DNA of 64,000 nucleotides from QYQD01 sp040754095 (GTDB lineage: Bacteria > Desulfobacterota > QYQD01): contig JBFMFO010000006.1 of NCBI GenBank assembly GCA_040754095.1, positions 1 through 64,000 on the forward strand. The letters are read 5' to 3'. Below, piece by piece: positions 49,503-57,484 of the stretch. Numbering within the stretch: the first letter of the stretch is position 1; each line of letters opens with the position of its first letter. Both the position numbers and the translations under genes were made by a program. Below the pieces are notes generated by a model. That model had not been told where the DNA came from. It saw only the letters and a program-made list of their open reading frames with translations, and ran no database searches.

Positions 49503-50327
49503 ATGGCACGTGCTGATCAGGATACACTTATGGCATTACCTTTAGACGAGAAAATTGCCTACGCCAAAGGCATTATCAAGGGCGCCATGGAAAGGTTCGG
49601 GACAGAGAAGCTGCTTATAGCCTGGACGGGCGGTAAGGACAGCACCACCATGCTCTGGCTGTACCGGGAGGTCTGTAAAGAACTGGGCATAGAGAAACCG
49701 CGCTGCATGTTTATCGATGAGGGTCATGTGTTTGAGGAGATACTGGAACTGGTCGGTCAGGTCAGAAAGACCTGGGATGTAAATGTGATCACCGTCAAGA
49801 ATATCGACGTAAGCGATAAGGCCGCCGGAGTCGGCGATATGATCCGGGTGGCGGACCTCAATGCGCGCAACCGGCAGGAGGTGGCCAGGCTCGGATATAC
49901 GGAAGAGGCCTTTTCTTTTGATCCTGAGTCCTATGTGGGGAATCACCTTATGAAGACCGTGGCCATGAATATGTTCCTGGAGAATGACAAGGTAGCGGCC
50001 CTTTCCACGGGCATCCGTTGGGACGAACAGGAGGCCAGGCTGGACGAAGACTTCTTCAGCCCCCGCGGGAATCCGGAACATGTCCGGGTGCATCCCATCC
50101 TCCACTTCAAGGAGCGTGATATCTGGGACACCATCCACAACTATAAGATTCCCTTCTGTTCCCTCTACTATCAGGGCTATCGATCTTTAGGCGCCAAGGG
50201 TTCAACAGTAAAGGTTTCCGACATCCCGGCCTGGGAGCAGGACCTGGAGAATACGACCGAACGCGGCGGAAGAAAGCAGGGCAAGGAAGACATCATGGCC
50301 AAACTCAGGGACCTGGGGTATATGTAG
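49503..50327 (+). CDS. PAPS reductase/CysD-family PP-loop protein
   Basis: A 274-residue adenylyl-handling protein. The PP-loop is LLIAWTGGKDSTTMLWLYRE near residues 37-54. CMFIDEGHVFEEILELV corresponds to the HVDTG region of CysD, and RWDEQEARLDEDFFSPRGNPEHVRVHPILHFKERDIWDTIHNYKIPFCSLYYQGYRSLG matches the C-terminal half. It could activate sulfate for polysaccharide sulfation or act on another adenylate, since no CysN or sulfotransferase is nearby. AACGGAGGAAC precedes ATG. Confidence 0.8.
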   Translation: MARADQDTLMALPLDEKIAYAKGIIKGAMERFGTEKLLIAWTGGKDSTTMLWLYREVCKELGIEKPRCMFIDEGHVFEEILELVGQVRKTWDVNVITVKNIDVSDKAAGVGDMIRVADLNARNRQEVARLGYTEEAFSFDPESYVGNHLMKTVAMNMFLENDKVAALSTGIRWDEQEARLDEDFFSPRGNPEHVRVHPILHFKERDIWDTIHNYKIPFCSLYYQGYRSLGAKGSTVKVSDIPAWEQDLENTTERGGRKQGKEDIMAKLRDLGYM

Positions 50328-50328
50328 G

Positions 50329-50371
50329 AAGGGACGAGGGACAAGAGACAAGGGACGAGGGACAAGAAGAC
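50329..50371. repeat. GGGACGAGGGACAAG micro-repeats
   Basis: AAGGGACGAGGGACAAGAGAC and a second GGGACGAGGGACAAG lie before the four-helix gene. The complement TTGTCCCTCGTCTC occurs inside the start of the phosphodiesterase gene at 50768. Confidence 0.85.
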
Positions 50372-50372
50372 T

Positions 50373-50750
50373 ATGAAAGGGCATCACAAGTTAACTGTCT
50401 GGAATCGTGGCATTAAGATGGTCACAGACGTATATAGATTGACCGAGCGATTTCCAGGTCATGAGCTTTATGGCCTAACAAGTCAAATTCGCAGAAGTGC
50501 GGTATCAATCCCAAGTAACATAGCAGAGGGCGCAGCGAGAAATGGCACAAAAGAGTATATCAATTTTCTTTCGATTGCTCAGGGGTCTTGTAGCGAACTG
50601 GAGACGCAGATGATTATTGCCAAAAACCTGGGTTATGATTCGGATGGCAACATAGCATCCATTTTAGAGGAACTCGACGAGATTTCCATGATGATAACCG
50701 GTTTACAAAAATCATTACGTAAAAACATTCAAAAATCTGGAGAAATATAA
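50373..50750 (+). CDS. four-helix-bundle (S23-type) protein, second copy
   Basis: A 125-residue S23-type four-helix-bundle protein: HHKLTVWNRGIKMVTDVYRLTERFPGHELYGLTSQIRRSAVSIPSNIAEGAARNGTKEYINFLSIAQGSCSELETQMIIAKNLGY. The SIPSNIAEGAAR and FLSIAQGS motifs are diagnostic. It differs clearly from the copy at 47885, so it is not a fresh duplicate. It lies between two blocks of the GGGACAAG repeat family (50329 and, complemented, 50768). The last A of its TAA is the first base of the next ATG. Confidence 0.92.
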   Translation: MKGHHKLTVWNRGIKMVTDVYRLTERFPGHELYGLTSQIRRSAVSIPSNIAEGAARNGTKEYINFLSIAQGSCSELETQMIIAKNLGYDSDGNIASILEELDEISMMITGLQKSLRKNIQKSGEI

Positions 50751-52105
50751 TGAACGTATTCTCAAAACTTGTCCCTCGTCTCTCATCCCTTCGATCTTGT
50801 CCCTCGAAAGTCTTCGTCCTGGGCATAGACGGGGTGCCGTGCAGTCTGCTCAAGGAATTTATGGGGCAGGGGATAATGCCGAATCTGGCGGAGGTCGTCA
50901 AGAACGGGACGCTCAAGCCTATGGATGCCTCGATTCCGGAGGTCTCCTCCACCTCCTGGTCCACTTTCATGACCGGGGTCAATCCCGGCCGGCATAATAT
51001 ATACGGGTTTACGGAACTGGATCAAAGTTCCTATAAATGGCGCTTCCCGAATTTTAATGACATCAAAAGCCCTACGCTCTGGGATATTGCCGGACGACAG
51101 GGCAAGGCCAGCATAGTCATTAATCTGCCCTCAACCTATCCGGCCCGGCCGTTAAAAGGGATTCTTACGGCCGGATTCGTGGCCCTGGATCTACAGAAGG
51201 CGACTTATCCGGAGTCTGCCTATCAGTACCTGAAGGGCATCGACTATAAGATGGATGTGGATACGCAAAAGGCGCAGGTCTCTCCGGCAGCGCTGGCGGA
51301 AGATATTATGGCTACCTTTAAAAAAAGAAAGGAGGCCATCCTCGGCCTGATGGAAAAGGAGACATGGGACCTGTTTATCGGGACGATCACCGAGACCGAC
51401 CGCCTGCACCACTATCTCTGGTCTGCCCTGGTTGACAAGGCACATCCCCAGCACGGTTTCTTCATAGACTTCTATAAGGAACTGGACGCCTTAATCGGCG
51501 AGGTTTACGGGCGCCTGGATGATGATACCTCCCTGATTATGCTTTCCGACCATGGGTTTACCGAGATAAAAAAAGAGGTCTATTTAAATACCTGGCTGAG
51601 AGAGAAGGGCTATCTGAAATTTAAAAAAGAACCGCCAAGCTCGTTCGAAGACATCCACGGCGAGACCAGGGTCTTTGTCCTTGATCCTTCGCGGTTCTAT
51701 GTGCATCTCAAAGGTAAATATCCCATGGGAAGTGTTTCCAACGGTACTGAATACGAAGACCTGAGGAACAGGTTAAGGGAAGACCTGCTTTCTTTGACCA
51801 TAGACGGGCAGAAGGTGATCAAGGCGGTCTTCTTTAAGGAGGAGTTGTACAAGGGACCCTGTTATGATGATGCGCCGGACGTAGTGGCCCTGCCTGTGGA
51901 TGGATTTGATCTCAAGGGGGCCATAAACAAGGACGCCCTGACCGGCCGGAGCCTCCTGACCGGCGGGCACACGAGAAGCGATGCCACGTTTTATATTAAC
52001 CGGCCTGTGGAAACGGACGGCATAAATATCATCGATGCCGGGGTAACGGCGCTGAGGCAATTGGGAATTGAGGAGAAAGAGCTTGAGGGCAGGGCGCTGG
52101 GGTAG
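50750..52105 (+). CDS. alkaline-phosphatase-superfamily phosphodiesterase/nucleotide pyrophosphatase
   Basis: A 451-residue type I phosphodiesterase-like protein. VFVLGIDGVPCSLLKEFMGQGIMPNLAEVVKNG has the first metal Asp, PEVSSTSWSTFMTGVNPGRHNIYGF the nucleophile Ser/Thr region, ITETDRLHHYLW and LIMLSDHGFTEIKKEVYLNTWL supply further metal ligands, and TGGHTRSDATFYIN is the last metal motif. It has no signal peptide. The first residues (KLVPRLSSLRSCPSK) are encoded by a CTTGTCCCTCGTCTC repeat. The last 24 codons recur in decayed form at 54014. In exosortase loci this protein is common; its substrate is not known. Confidence 0.86.
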   Translation: MNVFSKLVPRLSSLRSCPSKVFVLGIDGVPCSLLKEFMGQGIMPNLAEVVKNGTLKPMDASIPEVSSTSWSTFMTGVNPGRHNIYGFTELDQSSYKWRFPNFNDIKSPTLWDIAGRQGKASIVINLPSTYPARPLKGILTAGFVALDLQKATYPESAYQYLKGIDYKMDVDTQKAQVSPAALAEDIMATFKKRKEAILGLMEKETWDLFIGTITETDRLHHYLWSALVDKAHPQHGFFIDFYKELDALIGEVYGRLDDDTSLIMLSDHGFTEIKKEVYLNTWLREKGYLKFKKEPPSSFEDIHGETRVFVLDPSRFYVHLKGKYPMGSVSNGTEYEDLRNRLREDLLSLTIDGQKVIKAVFFKEELYKGPCYDDAPDVVALPVDGFDLKGAINKDALTGRSLLTGGHTRSDATFYINRPVETDGINIIDAGVTALRQLGIEEKELEGRALG

Positions 52106-52114
52106 CGGCGCTGA

Positions 52115-52264
52115 TTTCCATTGACGAATGCGAAGAAAAAAGGCAGAGAACAAAAATTGAAGCAGATTTCAGCCAGGATGGATGAGTGGAAAAGAAGGCA
52201 CAGAAAAGAGATCGCCCATGTTGATGCAGTAAAGGCCGTAAGAGAGATCAGGAAAGGCAGATGA
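52115..52264 (+). pseudogene. C-terminal remnant of a VapB-like antitoxin
   Basis: A frame without its own start ends ISARMDEWKRRHRKEIAHVDAVKAVREIRKGR and stops at TGA 52262-52264, overlapping the next ATG (ATGA), the usual coupling of antitoxin and toxin genes. The DNA-binding N-terminal part is missing, replaced by the end of the phosphodiesterase gene. Confidence 0.5.
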
Positions 52265-52362
52265 TAGTTCTTGATGCCTCTCTACCGGCAAGATTTTGGC
52301 AGCAGTATTCAAATCAAGGAAAGGAGGTGGCGTATGCAAAGGAAATACACGGCGATTGTTAG
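52261..52362 (+). pseudogene. N-terminal remnant of a VapC-like PIN toxin
   Basis: ATG 52261 begins MIVLDAS, the opening strand and catalytic Asp of PIN-domain toxins, then loses all similarity and stops at 52360-52362. About 120 residues are missing. Its end overlaps the hicB start, so hicBA seems to have replaced the rest of this module. Confidence 0.45.
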
Positions 52363-52633
52363 AAAAAGCAAACTTGAATACGTAGCGATATGCCTGGAAT
52401 TAAATGTTTCATCTCGGGGTGAAGATCTGGCATCTGTTGAAAAAAACTTACGGAGTGCAATCGATCTCTATCTTGAAGATTTAAAAGAACATCCCGAAAC
52501 CGTTGCCGGACCGATTTCAACCGAAGAGTTTATTGAATTCCTCAGGGATACAGAGCCTGAGTGGTACAGAGAACCGGGAGAAGGTCTCGTTTTGCGCCCT
52601 CTCGAAGTTCACGAGGTACCTTCATATGCATAA
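52334..52633 (+). CDS. hicB: HicB-family antitoxin
   Basis: A 99-residue protein. ATG 52334 follows AAAGGAGGTGGCGT; a longer frame from 52271 runs through the vapC remnant. KYTAIVRKSKLEYVAICLELNVSSRGEDLASVEKNLRSAIDLYLED is the RNase H-like HicB fold with its GDxxEEA-like helix, and the C-terminal part is short, without the HTH or RHH seen in longer HicB. It overlaps the toxin gene by eight bases. Gene order is antitoxin first, the reverse of the best-known hicAB. Confidence 0.85.
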   Translation: MQRKYTAIVRKSKLEYVAICLELNVSSRGEDLASVEKNLRSAIDLYLEDLKEHPETVAGPISTEEFIEFLRDTEPEWYREPGEGLVLRPLEVHEVPSYA

Positions 52634-52865
52634 ATTGCCTTCCTTATCCAGTAAAGAGCTAATCAAATTGCTGGAAAAAAGCGGCGCCATTTTTGTCCGG
52701 CAAGGAAGTACCGATCACGCAATATATTCCAGAACTGTCGAAGGCAAGAGGTTTTCTGCCCCCGTTCAGATGGGTAAGAAAAGTCTGGATCCTGTATATT
52801 GCAAGAGGCTGTTAAGACAATTGAAATTTACGGATGCCGAAATCGAATCCCTTTTAAACCATTGA
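52626..52865 (+). CDS. hicA: HicA-family toxin (mRNA interferase)
   Basis: A 79-residue double-stranded-RNA-binding-like toxin. LPSLSSKELIKLLEKSGAIFVRQGSTDHAIYSR is the family core: the catalytic His is in GSTDHAIY. The end has LDPVYCKRLLRQLKFTDAEIESLL, a usual tail. ATG 52626 overlaps hicB. HicA cleaves mRNA when free of HicB. The pair is complete and probably active. Confidence 0.88.
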   Translation: MHKLPSLSSKELIKLLEKSGAIFVRQGSTDHAIYSRTVEGKRFSAPVQMGKKSLDPVYCKRLLRQLKFTDAEIESLLNH

Positions 52866-53034
52866 ACAAATATTTGGAAGTAAGGGGCAGGGGTTGTTGT
52901 AAATGTAATCTGGGGGCAATCTATGACAGCGTATTGATATTTTATTCTTTCTCTGTATTCTCTGTGGTTAGTTTTTGACAGTATGCTCTTCCCTGTAAAG
53001 ATAGTTGTCATGGTGAATAGATGCATCATTTCCC

Positions 53035-53063
53035 TTGACGCCGGAATGAAATGTATGTACAAT
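53035..53063 (+). promoter_or_regulatory. sigma-70 promoter of tacAT with overlapping operator
   Basis: TTGACG (53035-53040), 17 bases, TACAAT (53058-53063). The -10 lies in ATGTAC-AATGGCT-GTACGT, an inverted repeat around 53056-53073 that could bind the TacA-TacT complex for autoregulation. Confidence 0.75.
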
Positions 53064-53098
53064 GGCTGTACGTAAAAATGGATCGGAAGGAGTTTTTA

Positions 53099-53422
53099 AT
53101 GTCCACATCCGCGACCACCCCGAAAGCATCCTCTCCCCGCAGGAAAACATCTGCCGCACGCTCCGGTAGATTGGGGCTGCGGACGACGCCGATTCAGGCC
53201 GCCCTTATTCAACGCGCCGCCGAGGTGACACAAAAAAGCATTACGGAATTTGTTCTGACCAGCGCTTGTGAGAAGGCGGAGCAGACCCTGTTGGATCAGC
53301 GGCTGTTTCTAATCGACGAGCAGGCCTGGAATAAATTTCAAAAGGTTCTTGAAAGACCCGCACGGGTCAAAGCAGGTCTGCAGGGGCTTATTGAGGAACC
53401 GGCGATCTGGGAACATGAGTGA
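53099..53422 (+). CDS. TacA-like (DUF1778) antitoxin
   Basis: A 107-residue ribbon-helix-helix antitoxin. After a Ser/Thr/basic N-terminus of about 24 residues comes RLGLRTTPIQAALIQRAAEVTQKSITEFVLTSACEKAEQTLLDQRLFLIDEQAWNKFQKVLERPA, the DUF1778 pattern, ending in the toxin-wrapping segment LIEEPAIWEHE. GGAAGGAG precedes ATG 53099. It overlaps the acetyltransferase toxin by eight bases. A frame from 53051 would cross the promoter -10 and is not used. Confidence 0.88.
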   Translation: MSTSATTPKASSPRRKTSAARSGRLGLRTTPIQAALIQRAAEVTQKSITEFVLTSACEKAEQTLLDQRLFLIDEQAWNKFQKVLERPARVKAGLQGLIEEPAIWEHE

Positions 53423-53942
53423 AAATATTCCTTATTCGCCGCCCGTTCTTCTTTCAGAAGATCATCTCTGTGACGGTTTCAATTGCGGAAACACCGTGCT
53501 CAATGAGTGGTTGCGGCGGCATGCGTTGCAGAATCAACGGGCTAATGCGGCAAGAACCTTTGTCGTTTGTCAGGGAAGCAAGGTTGTTGGCTATTACAGT
53601 TTGGCCGTAGGGGCAGTGGATTACGCCGGCGCATCCGGGCGCGTCCGAAAGGGATTGGCGCGCCGGCCCATTCCGGTTATGGTTCTGGCCCGGCCGGCTG
53701 TGGACATCCGCCATCAGGGCAGGAAGATCGGCCGGGGATTGCTGAAGGATGCAAGCCTCCGTACGCTTCAGGCGGCCGATATTGCAGGTATCCGGGCGAT
53801 TTTTGTCCAGGCAAAAGACGAGCGGGCGCGCGCTTTCTATGAACGTTTTGGATTCGAACCTTCTCCCATCCATCCTCTGCAATTGATGTTGCTGGTCAAG
53901 GATATCAAAATATGCGCCAGGAGCCTGTCGGACTTAGGATGA
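53415..53942 (+). CDS. TacT-like GNAT toxin
   Basis: A 175-residue GNAT acetyltransferase of the toxin group that acetylates aminoacyl-tRNA. FNCGNTVLNEWLRRHALQNQRANAARTFVVCQGSKVVGYYSLAVGAV is the N-terminal signature; the acetyl-CoA loop is VDIRHQGRKIGRGLLKDASLRTLQ; RARAFYERFGFEPSP has the conserved Tyr. The partner antitoxin is directly upstream. This gives a complete TacAT-type module, the third toxin-antitoxin module in under two kilobases. Confidence 0.88.
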   Translation: MSENIPYSPPVLLSEDHLCDGFNCGNTVLNEWLRRHALQNQRANAARTFVVCQGSKVVGYYSLAVGAVDYAGASGRVRKGLARRPIPVMVLARPAVDIRHQGRKIGRGLLKDASLRTLQAADIAGIRAIFVQAKDERARAFYERFGFEPSPIHPLQLMLLVKDIKICARSLSDLG

Positions 53943-54013
53943 TCTGCTTTCACCTTTGAGCTTTTAGCTCAATATGAATTCTATACACGTCGTGCATGAA
54001 CGTCTCCCTTGGT

Positions 54014-54088
54014 CTTAATGCCGGGGTAACGGCGCTGAAGCAGCTTGGGATTGAAGAAAGAGAGCTTGAAGGCAGGGTTTTGATCTGA
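54014..54088 (+). pseudogene. decayed second copy of the phosphodiesterase 3' end
   Basis: Twenty-four codons and a TGA read LNAGVTALKQLGIEERELEGRVLI, matching the last residues IDAGVTALRQLGIEEKELEGRALG of the intact gene ending at 52105. DNA similarity is plain, with scattered changes. Nothing of the gene's first 95 per cent is nearby. It ends three bases before the glycosyltransferase start. Confidence 0.8.
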
Positions 54089-54091
54089 AAA

Positions 54092-55231
54092 ATGACTATA
54101 CTTGAGTATCTCTTCTGGACTTGCTGTGCTTTTGTCGTCTATACCTACTTTGGCTATCCATTGTTATTGAAGGTCGCGAGCTTATTCAGGACAGGGAAGA
54201 CGGACAAGCGCTCGCTTGTACCCTCTGTAAGTTTTATAATTGCTGCATATAATGAGGAGAAAAGCATAAGAAACAAAATAGAGAACACCCTTGCGTTGGA
54301 TTATCCGGCAGACGAACTGGAGATCATTATTGCTTCGGATTGTTCCAGCGACCGGACGGATGACATTGTAATGGGTTTCGCCGGAAAGGGCGTTCGTCTG
54401 GTAAGGGCGATGGAGAGGCGCGGGAAGGAGTATGCCCAAAATCTGGCGGTAGAAAAAGCCAAAGGCGAGATATTGGTGTTTTCGGATGTGGGGTCCATAC
54501 TGGAGCGGGATGCCTTAAGAAATATTGTTTATAACTTTAACGACGCAGGCATAGGCGCTGTCAGCAGCGTGGACAAAATACTGTCTGATGACGGGCGGGT
54601 AACAGGTGAAAATTTTTACGTGAGATATGAAATGATGCTCAGAGAGCTGGAGACACGTGTAGGTTCTGTCGTTGGACTTAGCGGCTCTTTTTTTGCTGTG
54701 CGTCGTAAGGTGTGCCGGGGATGGCAGGAGGGGCTGCCCGGTGACTTCAATGCCGTTATCCATTCTATTAAGCTGGGTCTTCGGGCGATAAGTGATCCGG
54801 AAACAATCGGCTACTACAGGAATGTGAGATCAGAAAGACAGGAGTGGTTAAGAAAAATCCGCACCGTTGTCGGCGGAATATCTGTAATAATGGGGCACGG
54901 GGAGATCCTCAACCCATTTAAGTACGGTTTTTTCAGTCTTCAGGTATTAAGCCATAAAATATTCCGCTGGCTTATACCGTTTGCCCTGCTCGCGGCCCTC
55001 TTGTTAAATTTATTTTTGGCATATCATACTTTATTCTACGCCGCCTTATTGGTTCTTCAACTGTCCTTTTATGCGCTGGCCTTGCCGGGTTATCTGAGTG
55101 GCGGAGAAAACAGATGTAACCTTTTTAAAATTCCCTATTTTTTTGTGACCGTAAACCTTTCCATCCTGTATGCCTGGGCAAAGTATATCCGAGGCGAGCG
55201 ATTCCGCACCTGGCAGCCCTCGGAGAGATAG
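54092..55231 (+). CDS. membrane-associated family 2 glycosyltransferase
   Basis: A 379-residue GT-A enzyme. A helix at the start (LEYLFWTCCAFVVYTYFGYPLLLKV) anchors it; VSFIIAAYNEEKSIRNKIENTLALDYP and IIIASDCSSDRTDD form the nucleotide-sugar site; ILVFSDVGSILERDAL holds the DxD-like motif; GDFNAVIHSIKLGLRAISDPE is the acceptor region, and RQEWLRKIRTVVGG carries the Q/RxxRW-like motif. Three or so helices end the protein. It probably adds a sugar to the lipid-linked repeat unit. A repeat remnant, not a promoter, lies just before it. Confidence 0.87.
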   Translation: MTILEYLFWTCCAFVVYTYFGYPLLLKVASLFRTGKTDKRSLVPSVSFIIAAYNEEKSIRNKIENTLALDYPADELEIIIASDCSSDRTDDIVMGFAGKGVRLVRAMERRGKEYAQNLAVEKAKGEILVFSDVGSILERDALRNIVYNFNDAGIGAVSSVDKILSDDGRVTGENFYVRYEMMLRELETRVGSVVGLSGSFFAVRRKVCRGWQEGLPGDFNAVIHSIKLGLRAISDPETIGYYRNVRSERQEWLRKIRTVVGGISVIMGHGEILNPFKYGFFSLQVLSHKIFRWLIPFALLAALLLNLFLAYHTLFYAALLVLQLSFYALALPGYLSGGENRCNLFKIPYFFVTVNLSILYAWAKYIRGERFRTWQPSER

Positions 55232-55246
55232 TCGATAGTACATTTT

Positions 55247-56320
55247 ATGGGATTCAGCCTGGCAACCGTCAAATCTCTCCTTCGAAGCGGCATTTCTCTT
55301 GCCCTTTATGCCACGGGATTGCCGCTCGTCCTGACGCGGGGCAAGGTCGCCATACTCATGTATCATCGTGTCCTCGAGCCGGAAGAGACCGCCGGGGTGC
55401 AGCCGGGCATGTATGTCAGTGCTGAGACCTTCAGGAAGCATATGAGATTCCTGGCTGCCCATTTCAAGGTGATTTCTTTCCAGGACTTATTGGAAAGACT
55501 AAAAAATAAATCCTTCAAAGATGCAGCACGCTATGGTGTTATCACCTTTGATGACGGATGGCGTGACAACTATGATAATGCCTATCCCATCCTGCGAGAA
55601 TACGGTTTCCCGGCGACGATCTTTATTGCTACTGCCTATGTCGGCACCAATAAATGGTTCTGGCCGGAACGACTGGCCTATCTTTTGAAAGAACTGGATT
55701 CTGCCGGCCATGCCGGGTATTCCTCTGAGACGCTGTCCGGGCTTATGCAGAAATACGGCATAGCCTGTCAACGGCAAGGGGCATGGGGAGGGCAGGCCGA
55801 TCGGATTATCGAAAGGCTCAAGGCCCGTCCTTCTGAAGAGATAATTTCGTTACTTGCCGGGCTGGAGGATCTTTTGGGAAAGGAGTGTCCGGCGAAACGA
55901 TTGCTTCTTTCCTGGGCTGAAGTAAAAGAGATGTCCGGTTGCGGGGTATCATTTGGTTCTCATACGGCTAATCATAGGATACTTGACGGCCTTTCCGACT
56001 ATGAAATCCGGACAGAGCTGGAAGTCTCAAGAAGCGAGCTTTTACGGCGGGATATAAACTTTGTCCCCGTCTTTTGTTATCCGAACGGCAACTACAACCC
56101 AAGAGTAGTGCGACTGGTCAAAGAGGCCGGGTATGAGGCTGCGGTTAACACCCACCCGGGACAGGTGAAGATCGGTACAAATGATTTATATACGTTGAAC
56201 AGGATCGGAGTCCATAACGACATTAGCTACAATACATATACCTTTGCGTTCTTAATAGCCCGCATGTTGCATGTTAGTTTTCATCCAAAAACTTCCCCTC
56301 CCCTGGCGGGAGGGGATTAA
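55247..56320 (+). CDS. polysaccharide deacetylase family protein
   Basis: A 357-residue NodB-domain protein. VAILMYHRVLEPEE starts the domain, FRKHMRFLAAHFKVISFQDLLERL is the helix, YGVITFDDGWRDNYDNAYPILREYGFPATIFIATAYVG contains the two metal-binding Asp, and FGSHTANHRILDGLS the His pair. FCYPNGNYN is the last core strand. The C-terminal SPPLAGGD is encoded by the palindromic repeat CCCCTCCCCTGGCGGGAGGGG. It may remove acetyl groups from the same polymer. Confidence 0.87.
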   Translation: MGFSLATVKSLLRSGISLALYATGLPLVLTRGKVAILMYHRVLEPEETAGVQPGMYVSAETFRKHMRFLAAHFKVISFQDLLERLKNKSFKDAARYGVITFDDGWRDNYDNAYPILREYGFPATIFIATAYVGTNKWFWPERLAYLLKELDSAGHAGYSSETLSGLMQKYGIACQRQGAWGGQADRIIERLKARPSEEIISLLAGLEDLLGKECPAKRLLLSWAEVKEMSGCGVSFGSHTANHRILDGLSDYEIRTELEVSRSELLRRDINFVPVFCYPNGNYNPRVVRLVKEAGYEAAVNTHPGQVKIGTNDLYTLNRIGVHNDISYNTYTFAFLIARMLHVSFHPKTSPPLAGGD

Positions 56321-56332
56321 GGGGAGGGGGAA
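56292..56332. repeat. CCCCTCCCC-GGGAGGGG palindromic repeat over a stop codon
   Basis: TCCCCTCCCCTGGCGGGAGG then GGATTAAGGGGAGGGGG: a palindrome followed by another G-rich unit. It provides the last codons and TAA of the deacetylase. A related run is at 26783-26825. Confidence 0.75.
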
Positions 56333-56362
56333 CAAGTCGACTAATAACAGAGCATCATTTTT

Positions 56363-57481
56363 ATGATAACGGCAAACAACTTGAATATCCTCCACATCTT
56401 CTCCGGTGACCTCTGGGCCGGCGCCGAAGTAATGGTCTTTAACTTATTAAGGCGGCTGAAGGAATATCCCGGAGTCCATCTTGCAGCCATTTCATTAAAC
56501 GAAGGCATTCTTTCCTCCAGGCTTAAATCTATGGGCATAGCCACCCATGTGATCCCGGAGAGCGAGTTTGGTTTTTGGCGTATATTGGAAAGGGCCAAAG
56601 AGGTGGTCTCCGGAAAACGGATAGATGTCATCCATGCGCACCGCTATAAAGAGAATCTTCTTGCTCTCTTGCTTCGGAAGGGCTGTCAACCAAGGGCCGC
56701 TTTGGTCACTACGCTTCATGGCCTGAGTGAATTTTATTCGCCTAAAGATAGATTGACCGGGGCCGTGAACAAATTTTGTTTGAGAAGGTATTTTTCCAGG
56801 GTGATCGGCGTCTCAAAGGAGATAGAGAGAGGTTTGACCGGTCGTTACGGGTATCCCCAAAAGGCTGTTGAAGTAATTTATAACGGGATCGAGGTTGACC
56901 ACAAGGGGATACGCATCCCCGAACCGGAGCAAAACGGTAACAGGGTTTTCCACATCGGGACGGTGGGCCGGATGGTGCCGGTAAAGGACTATGATTTATT
57001 TATAGAAACAGCAGCAGAAATTTACAGACAGCGCCCTAATGCGGTTTTCAGTATATTAGGCGAAGGGCCTCTCAAGGCTGAACTGGAGAAAAGGGCGGCC
57101 GAGATGGGGTTAAGCGACGTTTTTAAATTTATGCCTCCGGTAGAAGACCCTTTTCCCTACTACAGGCAATTAGATCTTTATGTTAATACCTCCAGACACG
57201 AAGGCATACCCCTCAGCGTTCTGGAGGCCATGTCTTGCGGAGTTCCGGTCGTGGCCCCGGCCGTAGGCGGTCTGCCGGAGATCATTTCATCTGAAGCGGA
57301 AGGGTCTCTGGTGCAGAAAAGGACACCTGAGAATTTTGCGCGCGTCTGCCTCCGGTTAATGGACAATCCGGAACTTCGGAACAGGATAGGGCACAGAGGT
57401 CAGGAAAGAATAAGGGCCGCATTTACCGCCGAAAAAATGGGCGAGGCTTATTATCGGCTTTATAAGGACATAACAGGATAG
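56363..57481 (+). CDS. family 4 glycosyltransferase
   Basis: A 372-residue GT-B glycosyltransferase. LNILHIFSGDLWAGAEVMVFNLLRRLKEYPGVHLAAISLNEG is the N-terminal domain, IDVIHAHRYKENLLALLL and VTTLHGLSEFYSP follow, and the C-terminal domain has HIGTVGRMVPVKDYDLFIETAAEI and the EX7E motif region in TSRHEGIPLSVLEAMSCGVPVVAPAVGGLPEII. It should act in the cytoplasm on the lipid-linked chain. It lies four bases before the ATP-grasp gene. Confidence 0.92.
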   Translation: MITANNLNILHIFSGDLWAGAEVMVFNLLRRLKEYPGVHLAAISLNEGILSSRLKSMGIATHVIPESEFGFWRILERAKEVVSGKRIDVIHAHRYKENLLALLLRKGCQPRAALVTTLHGLSEFYSPKDRLTGAVNKFCLRRYFSRVIGVSKEIERGLTGRYGYPQKAVEVIYNGIEVDHKGIRIPEPEQNGNRVFHIGTVGRMVPVKDYDLFIETAAEIYRQRPNAVFSILGEGPLKAELEKRAAEMGLSDVFKFMPPVEDPFPYYRQLDLYVNTSRHEGIPLSVLEAMSCGVPVVAPAVGGLPEIISSEAEGSLVQKRTPENFARVCLRLMDNPELRNRIGHRGQERIRAAFTAEKMGEAYYRLYKDITG

Positions 57482-57484
57482 TTT

